A stretch of DNA of 10,313 nt from Oscillospiraceae bacterium (lineage in GTDB: Bacteria > Bacillota > Clostridia > Oscillospirales > Oscillospiraceae). Location: the NCBI GenBank assembly GCA_016293265.1, contig JAEDEN010000058.1, positions 1-10,313 of the forward strand, in the 5' to 3' direction. Position 1 is the stretch's first letter; each line of letters starts with the position of its first letter. The notes beneath the pieces are model-generated. The model was given only the letters and a program-made list of their open reading frames with translations, was not told where the DNA came from and did no database searches. Shown here piece after piece: positions 1 through 5,006 of the stretch. Position numbers and translations under genes: made by a program.

Positions 1-6
1 AACCCT

Positions 7-32
7 CACATACAGAGTCAGAGTCTGCTGTG
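7..32 (-). other. Possible leader hairpin in the leftward transcript
   Basis: Minus-strand RNA from the promoter at 85-112 would contain CACA-CAGA (positions 32-29 and 27-24) pairing with TCTG-TGTG (16-13 and 10-7), with one- and two-base bulges. A direct repeat of CAGAGT (13-18 and 19-24) lies in the same place. I do not recognise it as a named riboswitch or T-box, and the leader is cut by the window edge. Confidence 0.25.
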
Positions 33-84
33 CTACCTTTACACAAACCCGCTATTTATTTGCTGTTCAAACGGAACAAAATTT

Positions 85-112
85 ATTATACAGATTCTTG
101 GCGAAATGTCAA
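85..112 (-). promoter_or_regulatory. Strong sigma-A type promoter firing leftward out of the window
   Basis: On the minus strand a perfect -35 TTGACA (107-112) and a perfect -10 TATAAT (85-90) are separated by 16 bases. Transcription would start near position 78 and run toward position 1, so the gene it drives lies outside the window. It is downstream of the amidase terminator at 143-178, so it is an independent unit. An inverted repeat TGTTC-N5-GAACA at 64-78 sits right at the expected start site and could be an operator or a 5'-end hairpin; its half-site order (GTTC then GAAC) is the reverse of the Bacillus-type LexA box, so I do not call it LexA. Confidence 0.75.
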
Positions 113-142
113 TAGGCTTTTTCAAAAACTTTAAAAAACTCT

Positions 143-178
143 AAAAAAGATTTGGAGGACGGAACCGCTCCGCCCTCC
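143..178 (-). terminator. Rho-independent terminator of the amidase gene
   Basis: Read on the minus strand, a 10-bp stem (178-169 pairing with 163-154, one G.U pair) with a 5-base loop is followed by AAATC and then six T (148-143). It begins 7 bases after the amidase stop codon, the expected place and strand. Confidence 0.85.
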
Positions 179-184
179 GGGCTG

Positions 185-925
185 TCAGGTGTCGATGAAC
201 GCCGCCGCGGCGTAGCCGATGAGGTCCCCGTAATGGACGGTGTACCACCCCTGCCACTCGCCGTAGACCGTGACGCGGGCGCCGTTGGGCATATTGGCAA
301 GGACCGGCGCACTGTGGTCCGGCCGCTGGCGCAGGTTCAGCGTGCCGTAGTTCACCCGCACCGTGCCCGCCGCCGGCTCCATGGGATAGGCGAAAGGCAG
401 GCCGAAGTACTCCGTCACCGCCCGCACAAGCTGCTGGGCGATGGCGTCGGTGTGGGTTTCGATCCACTGCGCATCGGCGTAGTTGTCGTGGTAGCCGATC
501 TCCGCCAGCACCGCCGGTGCACGGGAGAGCCGTACCTCTCCCAGCGTGGTGGTGGAGCGGGTGGTGACTTTGTCCGGAAGGGGATAAATCTCCCGCAGGG
601 CGTCCGCCACCAGCTCCGCAAAGCGCCTTCCCTGGTAGCTGGAGGGATAGTAAAAGGCGATGATGCCCCGCTCCTCTCCGTAGCGCCCCTCCGGCGCAGC
701 GTTGGAGTGGATGGCCAGATACAGGTCGTAGTCACCACTGTTGGCCTCACGGATGGAGGAACCCGCCGTCATCTCCGGACGGTTGCGGGTAAAGCGGATG
801 CCGTTTGCCATTAAGTAAGGCTCCATGGCGTCGGCGATAAGGTTCATGTTGTATTCCTCGCTGCCGCTGCCGGTGACATATTGGTTCCACTCCTGAGTGG
901 AGGGGCTGAGATACAATGTGGGCAC
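185..925 (-). CDS. N-acetylmuramoyl-L-alanine amidase-like cell wall hydrolase with C-terminal SH3 domain
   Basis: Predicted zinc-dependent amidase that would cut the bond between N-acetylmuramic acid and the stem peptide (Amidase_3 fold). The catalytic domain spans roughly residues 1-175: SEEYNMN near residue 23 supplies the Glu ligand, LAIHSNAAP the second His, and LAEIGYHDN the catalytic Glu. Residues about 185-246 form a bacterial SH3 domain (VNYGTLNLRQRP...), expected to bind the wall. The usual first zinc His is missing: the N-terminus reads LYLSPSTQEWN, with Gln near that place, as I recall for a clostridial 'SPSxQ' subgroup. The start is GTG at 925 with AAGGGGG about 8 bases upstream; an in-frame TAA at 941-943 rules out a longer N-terminus, so there is no signal peptide or membrane segment. 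It is single-gene, diverges from rlmI and ends at the 143-178 terminator. Amidase-fold assignment is firm; export route and activity are open. Confidence 0.85.
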   Translation of the reverse strand: MPTLYLSPSTQEWNQYVTGSGSEEYNMNLIADAMEPYLMANGIRFTRNRPEMTAGSSIREANSGDYDLYLAIHSNAAPEGRYGEERGIIAFYYPSSYQGRRFAELVADALREIYPLPDKVTTRSTTTLGEVRLSRAPAVLAEIGYHDNYADAQWIETHTDAIAQQLVRAVTEYFGLPFAYPMEPAAGTVRVNYGTLNLRQRPDHSAPVLANMPNGARVTVYGEWQGWYTVHYGDLIGYAAAAFIDT

Positions 926-953
926 AGTTGATTCCCCCTTTTATTTCAGCATA

Positions 954-982
954 TGGAAATCTCCGCAAAAGTGTGATACACT
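954..982 (+). promoter_or_regulatory. Candidate extended -10 promoter for the rlmI-like gene, with overlapping palindrome
   Basis: TGGAAA (954-959, 4 of 6 matches to TTGACA) lies 17 bases before TACACT (977-982), which carries the extended -10 TG at 974-975. The start site would be near 989, leaving a leader of about 34 bases. The 13-base palindrome AGTGT-GAT-ACACT (970-982) covers the -10 exactly, so a repressor bound there would block this promoter. I see no convincing promoter for the divergent amidase gene in the same 97-base gap. Confidence 0.45.
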
Positions 983-1022
983 ATGCCCATACACGCAAAA
1001 CCGCAAGGGAGGTCATCCTGAT

Positions 1023-2252
1023 ATGAATCAACAGCGCCCGTACCCCTCCGCCACCGTTACGTCCAAGGCGGCCGCAGCCATCCGCCGCGGCCACCCCTGG
1101 GTCTACGATACGGAGATCGTGCATCGGGAGGGCACCGCGGAAAACGGAGGCCTGATAGACGTGCTGGGCCAAAAGGGCCAGTACCTGGGCACCGGCTTCC
1201 TCTCCGAGCACTCCAAGATCCGCGTCCGCCTCATTTCCCGCAACGCCAACGACCGCTTTGACGATGCCTTCTGGGACCGCAAGCTCCGCTGGGCCTGGGA
1301 CTACCGCAAGTCCGTCATGGACGCGGCGGACCTGGACTGCTGCCGCATCGTCTTTGGCGAGGCGGACGCCTTCCCGGGACTGACGGTGGACAAGTTCCAC
1401 GACCTTTTGAGCATCCAGGTCCTCTCCTGCGGCATGGAGGCCATCAAGGGAAGGCTCATCCCCATGCTGGTGGACATCCTCCGCGCCGACGGCCAGACGA
1501 TCCGCGGCGTTTACGAGCGCAATGATGTGGCCCTGCGGGAGAAGGAAGGCCTGCCCCAGTACAAGGCCTGGTTCCCCCTGGCAGGCGAGCCGGTGCCGGA
1601 AAGTCCTCTGACGGAGATCACGGAAAACGGCGTAAAGTACCTGGTGGACGTGGAAAACGGCCAAAAAACCGGATTTTTCCTGGATCAGAAGTACAACCGC
1701 CGCGCCGTTGCCCGCCTGGCCCGGGGCAAAACGGTGCTGGACTGCTTCACCCACACCGGTTCCTTCGCTCTCAACGCCGCCATGGGCGGGGCGGAGCACG
1801 TGACGGCGGTGGATGTCTCCGAGGCCGCCGTGGAGATGGCCCGGGCCAACGCCGCGCGCAACGGCCTGGAGGGAACGGTGGACTGCATCGCCGCCAATGT
1901 CTTTGACCTGCTGCCCCAGCTGGAAAAGGAGCCGAAAAAATACGATTTCATCATTCTGGATCCGCCGGCCTTCACCAAGTCCCGCAAGACCGTGGTGAAC
2001 GCCCTGGCCGGCTATAAGGAGATCAACTACCGTGCCATGCGCCTGCTGCCCCGGGGCGGCTATCTTGCCACCTGCTCCTGCTCCCATTTTGCTACGGAGG
2101 AGAAATTCATGGCCATGCTCCAGGACGCGGCGAAGGATGCCGGCGTTCAGCTCCGCCAGATCGAAGCCCGCCAGCAAAGCTGCGACCACCCCATTCTGTG
2201 GGGTGTGGAAGAGACCAATTACCTGAAATTCTACCTCTTCCAGGTGGTGTAG
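1023..2252 (+). CDS. rlmI: Class I SAM-dependent 23S rRNA methyltransferase, RlmI/RlmK (COG1092) family
   Basis: Predicted to transfer a methyl group from S-adenosylmethionine to 23S rRNA; E. coli RlmI makes m5C1962. The 409-residue protein begins with a PUA RNA-binding domain (about residues 1-75, including RRGHPWVYDTEI), then a central segment ending in ENGQKTGFFLDQKYNR, then a Rossmann methyltransferase domain. Motif I is VLDCFTHTGSFALNAA (from residue 238), motif IV is LDPPAFTKS (DPP at 313-315), and CSCSHF (Cys351, Cys353) holds the cysteine used by m5C enzymes. The ATG at 1023 was chosen over upstream in-frame starts because AAGGGAGG (1005-1012) sits 10 bases before it and the protein then starts at the PUA domain. 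Length matches the family (about 390-410). The exact target base is inferred from the family; RlmI, RlmK-like or another COG1092 specificity is possible. The 3' end overlaps the convergent membrane-protein gene by 22 bases. Confidence 0.88.
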   Translation: MNQQRPYPSATVTSKAAAAIRRGHPWVYDTEIVHREGTAENGGLIDVLGQKGQYLGTGFLSEHSKIRVRLISRNANDRFDDAFWDRKLRWAWDYRKSVMDAADLDCCRIVFGEADAFPGLTVDKFHDLLSIQVLSCGMEAIKGRLIPMLVDILRADGQTIRGVYERNDVALREKEGLPQYKAWFPLAGEPVPESPLTEITENGVKYLVDVENGQKTGFFLDQKYNRRAVARLARGKTVLDCFTHTGSFALNAAMGGAEHVTAVDVSEAAVEMARANAARNGLEGTVDCIAANVFDLLPQLEKEPKKYDFIILDPPAFTKSRKTVVNALAGYKEINYRAMRLLPRGGYLATCSCSHFATEEKFMAMLQDAAKDAGVQLRQIEARQQSCDHPILWGVEETNYLKFYLFQVV

Positions 2253-2752
2253 GAAAGGGCGTCAATGTCCCCTGTAAAGCGCAGAAACCGGGCGGAGAGC
2301 ACCGCGTCCAGGGTGAAGGGGAACAGAAAGGCGTAGGTGACGGCCGGCGGGACGGCCGCGGCCAGACGGAGGACCCAGGGCTGCACCCACCACACCGCCG
2401 CGGCACTGAGAATGCCCCAGGCCAGGAAAAAGGGCAGGCACACCCGTCCCCGCAGGTTTCCCGGCTGGTCCCCGTAGTCCCAGAACCGGACGCCCAGGAA
2501 GGTCTCGTATCCCCAGTGGACGGCGTATTCCACCGCCGTGGCAGCAAGCCCACCCAGCAGGGGCAGCCAGAGGCTTTCCCGGATGCCCTCCGGCAGTGCC
2601 AGCACTGCCAGCATCCCCAGGCCGTACACCGGGCAAAGGGGAAAAAACAAAAAGCACCGCCGTACCCGGTGGGGACTGCGGACGGCGGCTGCGAAGGCCT
2701 TCTCCAGGAGAAAGCCAAGAAAGCTGTAGATCCAAAACTGCCATAAGACCAT
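2231..2752 (-). CDS. Small multi-pass membrane protein, CmpB-like 'putative ABC transporter permease' family
   Basis: A 173-residue integral membrane protein of unknown function. Hydrophobic segments occur near residues 3-22, 33-53, 63-86, 104-130 and 135-158, suggesting five helices. Conserved-looking family signatures are the N-terminal WQFWIYSFLGFLLEK, CPVYGLG near residue 40, and VEYAVHWGYETF followed by FWDYGDQPGNLRGRVCLPF in the middle. The family name mentions ABC transporters, but no ATPase gene is adjacent and the transport role is unproven. The ATG at 2752 was chosen because GAGGTGAGG lies immediately upstream and the protein then begins at the first helix; the frame stays open to 2896, but that extension has no family character. 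It is a single-gene unit diverging from the racemase gene and converging on rlmI, with its stop codon inside the rlmI reading frame. A minus-strand CATAAT at 2793-2798 might be its -10, but no good -35 goes with it. Confidence 0.8.
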   Translation of the reverse strand: MVLWQFWIYSFLGFLLEKAFAAAVRSPHRVRRCFLFFPLCPVYGLGMLAVLALPEGIRESLWLPLLGGLAATAVEYAVHWGYETFLGVRFWDYGDQPGNLRGRVCLPFFLAWGILSAAAVWWVQPWVLRLAAAVPPAVTYAFLFPFTLDAVLSARFLRFTGDIDALSYTTWKR

Positions 2753-2840
2753 ATCCTCACCTCGGGAAACAGTGTTCCGCACAGGCGGGGGAATTATGCT
2801 TCGGGGCCTTTGACGGGGATGGTGATAAAGCGCCTTCCGG

Positions 2841-2869
2841 TTGAAAAAACGGATGGGCGCCGCTATCAT
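2841..2869 (+). promoter_or_regulatory. Promoter of the racemase-family gene
   Basis: TTGAAA (2841-2846) and TATCAT (2864-2869) are separated by exactly 17 bases, five of six matches to consensus in each box. The predicted start near 2876 leaves a short leader of about 35 bases containing GGAGGGAG (2897-2904). This gives the low-GC racemase gene its own promoter, which may also serve the downstream glycosylase and DUF2461 genes. Confidence 0.7.
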
Positions 2870-2910
2870 GAAGCAAAGGACTCTGCGAGATACCACGGAG
2901 GGAGCGCACT

Positions 2911-3600
2911 ATGAAGACAATCGGATTGATCGGCGGTATGAGCTGGGAGAGCACAGCTACTTATTATCAGGTGATCAACACGGTGATCAAAAACCAGCTG
3001 GGTGGATTGCATTCTGCAAAGATTGTCCTGTACAGCGTTGATTTTTCTGAAATTGAAGCGTGCCAGGCAAAGGGAGACTGGGATAGAAGCGCGGACATTT
3101 TGTCGGCCGCGGCACAAAACCTGGAGAAGGCGGGAGCCGATTTTATTGTGATCTGTACAAACACGATGCATAAGGTCGCTCCCCAGATCCAGCAAAAAAT
3201 AGGGATCCCGATCATCCATATAGCGGATGCCACAGCAGAAAAGCTGAAAGAGCAGGGGATTCATAAAGTGGCCCTGCTTGGAACAAAGTACACGATGCAG
3301 CAGGCCTTTTACAAAGAGAGGATCCGGCAAAGCGGCATTGAGGTGGTGATCCCCGGTGAAAACGATGTGGAGACCGTAAACCGGATCATCTATGATGAAT
3401 TGTGCCTGGGGACGATCAAGGATAGCTCACGAAAAGAATACATTCGGATCATTGATTCCCTGAAAGGGCAGGGGGCCCAAGGGGTGATCCTGGGATGTAC
3501 CGAGATCGGATTGCTGGTCAGCCAGGGCGACTCTCCCCTGCCTGTCTTTGATACGACGCAGATCCATGCCTGCAAGGCCGCCATGAAGGCGATTGAATGA
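2911..3600 (+). CDS. Aspartate/glutamate racemase family protein, YgeA-like
   Basis: Cofactor-independent amino acid racemase of the Asp/Glu racemase superfamily, which interconverts L and D amino acids by two-base proton transfer between a pair of cysteines. The 229-residue protein carries the N-terminal IGLIGGMSWEST, the first catalytic cysteine in CTNTMHK (Cys82) and the second in LGCTEIGLL (Cys196), matching in spacing and length the E. coli broad-specificity racemase YgeA. Both cysteines are present, so it should be active; the substrate cannot be read from sequence. The start ATG has GGAGGGAG 6 bases upstream. Base composition differs from the neighbours: two sampled 60-base lines inside it count 28 and 29 G+C (about 48%), against 38 of 60 in a line of the next gene. 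Codons such as AAA, ATT, GAT and AGG/AGA are also more common. This fits horizontal acquisition, perhaps with its promoter. Confidence 0.9.
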   Translation: MKTIGLIGGMSWESTATYYQVINTVIKNQLGGLHSAKIVLYSVDFSEIEACQAKGDWDRSADILSAAAQNLEKAGADFIVICTNTMHKVAPQIQQKIGIPIIHIADATAEKLKEQGIHKVALLGTKYTMQQAFYKERIRQSGIEVVIPGENDVETVNRIIYDELCLGTIKDSSRKEYIRIIDSLKGQGAQGVILGCTEIGLLVSQGDSPLPVFDTTQIHACKAAMKAIE

Positions 3601-3611
3601 CCGGGATGGTG

Positions 3612-3632
3612 GGGCGGTTTCAGAAACAGCCC
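3612..3632 (+). other. Hairpin between the racemase and glycosylase genes
   Basis: GGGC-g-GTTT (3612-3620) pairs with AAAC-a-GCCC (3624-3632) around a CAG loop, with one internal mismatch. It starts 12 bases after the racemase stop. No T-run follows, so it is not a standard terminator; it could attenuate or stabilise the message between the two genes. Confidence 0.3.
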
Positions 3633-3664
3633 GTTCCTGGGGAAAACTGTGAGGAGGTACCGCC

Positions 3665-4237
3665 GTGGACGAACGCTGGGAAGCGCTGAAAAGAGAATGT
3701 ATGGGCTGCCGGGGATGCGCCCTGGCCCAGACCCGCACCAACGTGGTCTTTGGGGACGGAGCCACCGACGCGGAGATCCTGCTCATCGGGGAGGGACCCG
3801 GCCAGCATGAGGACGAGGAGGGCATCCCCTTCGTGGGCCGGGCGGGCCAGCTCCTGGACGATATGCTGGAGATCATCGGCCTGGACCGCACCAAGGTGTA
3901 TATCGCCAATATCGTCAAGTGCCGTCCCCCCCAGAACCGGGACCCCCTGGAGGTGGAGCAGACGGCCTGCATGGGCTTCCTCCGGCGCCAGACGGCGCTG
4001 CTGCGGCCCAAGATCATCGTCTGCCTGGGCCGTATTGCCGCCAAGGCCATCATTCAGGAGGATTTCAAGATCACCTCCCAGCATGGCCAGTGGTTCACCC
4101 GGGGCGGCGTCCAGATGACCGCCATCTACCACCCCGCGGCGCTGCTGCGGGACGAGAGCAAGCGGCCGGATACCTTTGTGGACCTCAAGTCCATCCAGGC
4201 AAAGGTGCGGGAGCTTTGCACCCATACAGAGGTATAA
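3665..4237 (+). CDS. Family 4 (iron-sulphur) uracil-DNA glycosylase
   Basis: Base-excision repair enzyme that removes uracil from DNA after cytosine deamination or dUMP misincorporation. The 190-residue protein has the family-4 layout: four cysteines for a [4Fe-4S] cluster (Cys15 and Cys18 in CRGC, Cys86 in VKCRPP, Cys102 in TACMGF), with spacing nearly identical to the Thermus enzyme. Motif A is GEGPGQHEDEEGIPFVGRAG (42-61) and motif B is HPAALLR (156-162). The start is GTG at 3665 with GAGGAGGT (3651-3658) upstream; no ATG fits the conserved N-terminal cysteines, since the first in-frame Met lies just before Cys15. GC content is high, unlike the racemase gene before it. With a 64-base gap upstream and 41 bases downstream it may share a transcript with both neighbours. 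Confidence 0.93.
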   Translation: MDERWEALKRECMGCRGCALAQTRTNVVFGDGATDAEILLIGEGPGQHEDEEGIPFVGRAGQLLDDMLEIIGLDRTKVYIANIVKCRPPQNRDPLEVEQTACMGFLRRQTALLRPKIIVCLGRIAAKAIIQEDFKITSQHGQWFTRGGVQMTAIYHPAALLRDESKRPDTFVDLKSIQAKVRELCTHTEV

Positions 4238-4278
4238 AGCGGGACTGCCCGCATACCAAAGAAAAAATGGAGGAGACC

Positions 4279-4950
4279 ATGTTTACCGGATTTACCGACG
4301 CCACGGTGGATTTCATGTGGGGCATCCGCTTCAACAATGAAAAGACCTGGTTTGAAGCCCATAAGGACATCTATTTGAAGGAATTCTATCAGCCCATGAG
4401 GGAGTTGGGAGGCGAGATGTACGACTTTATCGCCGGAGAGCGCCCGGACTACGGCTTGATCTGCAAGGTCAGCCGCATCTACCGGGATGCCCGCCGCCTT
4501 CGGGGCCGGGGGCCCTACAAGGAGTGCCTGTGGTTTTCCGTGGAGCAGCCCTCTGACGCCTGGACCAGCAATCCCACCTTCTGGTTCGAGCTGGGACCGG
4601 AGTGGTGGACCTACGGTATGGGTTACTACCTGCCAAAGCCCGCCACCATGGCCAAGCTCCGCCGCCGCATCGACCGGGATCCCGGGACCATGGAGGCGCT
4701 GATGAAAAAGCTCCGGACCCAGGAGGAATTCCGCCTGGAGACCCAGGACTACAAAAAGCCCCGGAGCCAGGCGCCCTCCAAGCTGCTGGAACCCTGGTAC
4801 CTGGCCAGGTCCTTCTCCTTCCTTCATACGGAAAAGCTGTCGGAGGAGCTGTTTTCCCGGGACATCGTGGAGCGGCTGAAAAAGGGCTATGCCTTTCTCC
4901 TGCCTTATTACGATTATTTCCTCACCCTGGAAGGGGAAGAACTGCTTTGA
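4279..4950 (+). CDS. DUF2461 family protein of unknown function
   Basis: A 223-residue soluble protein matching the DUF2461 (TIGR02453) pattern. Near the N-terminus comes F-N-N-E-K-T-W-F-E-A-H (NNxxWF signature), then ISxRIYRD-like sequence as KVSRIYRDARRL followed by GRGPYKECLWF, an aromatic-rich stretch WTSNPTFWFELGPEWW, and a C-terminal LPYYDYFL. No catalytic motif or membrane segment is evident. Length is usual for the family. The ATG at 4279 is preferred because GGAGGAG (4269-4275) lies just upstream; an in-frame ATG at 4267 would swallow that site and has no ribosome binding site of its own. It follows the glycosylase gene by 41 bases in the same direction and ends 57 bases from the convergent fakA stop. 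The function is unknown; cotranscription with the glycosylase is the only contextual hint and is weak. Confidence 0.85.
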   Translation: MFTGFTDATVDFMWGIRFNNEKTWFEAHKDIYLKEFYQPMRELGGEMYDFIAGERPDYGLICKVSRIYRDARRLRGRGPYKECLWFSVEQPSDAWTSNPTFWFELGPEWWTYGMGYYLPKPATMAKLRRRIDRDPGTMEALMKKLRTQEEFRLETQDYKKPRSQAPSKLLEPWYLARSFSFLHTEKLSEELFSRDIVERLKKGYAFLLPYYDYFLTLEGEELL

Positions 4951-4955
4951 TCTGC

Positions 4956-4993
4956 AAAAAATCTGCCCGGTCACGTTTCGTGACCGGGCAGAT
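4956..4993 (-). terminator. Perfect 15-bp stem terminator of the yloU-fakA operon
   Basis: Positions 4961-4975 and 4979-4993 are perfect inverted repeats around a 3-base loop. On the minus strand the stem ends in T and is followed by five more T (4960-4956), 14 bases past the fakA stop: a classical intrinsic terminator. On the plus strand no T-run follows the stem, so for the convergent DUF2461 transcript it would work poorly, though the hairpin could still protect that 3' end. Confidence 0.93.
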
Positions 4994-5006
4994 GCTGTTA
5001 TGGGCC

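Noticed and set aside
64..78. LexA (SOS) box at the leftward promoter
   Set aside because: Half-sites are GTTC-N5-GAAC, the reverse order and different spacing from the Firmicute GAAC-N4-GTTC box.
981..2189. Long leftward open frame of about 402 codons opposite the rlmI-like gene
   Set aside because: It is a shadow frame typical of high-GC coding DNA; the plus-strand protein has full family motifs and the antisense translation shows none.
2188..2204. ACCCCA/TGGGGT hairpin near the rlmI 3' end as a terminator for the CmpB-like gene
   Set aside because: It lies within the rlmI coding frame, the stem is short, and no T-run follows on the minus strand.
2753..2896. N-terminal extension of the CmpB-like membrane protein to an ATG at 2896
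   Set aside because: The extension has no conserved character, overlaps the divergent racemase promoter, and a good ribosome binding site precedes the ATG at 2752.
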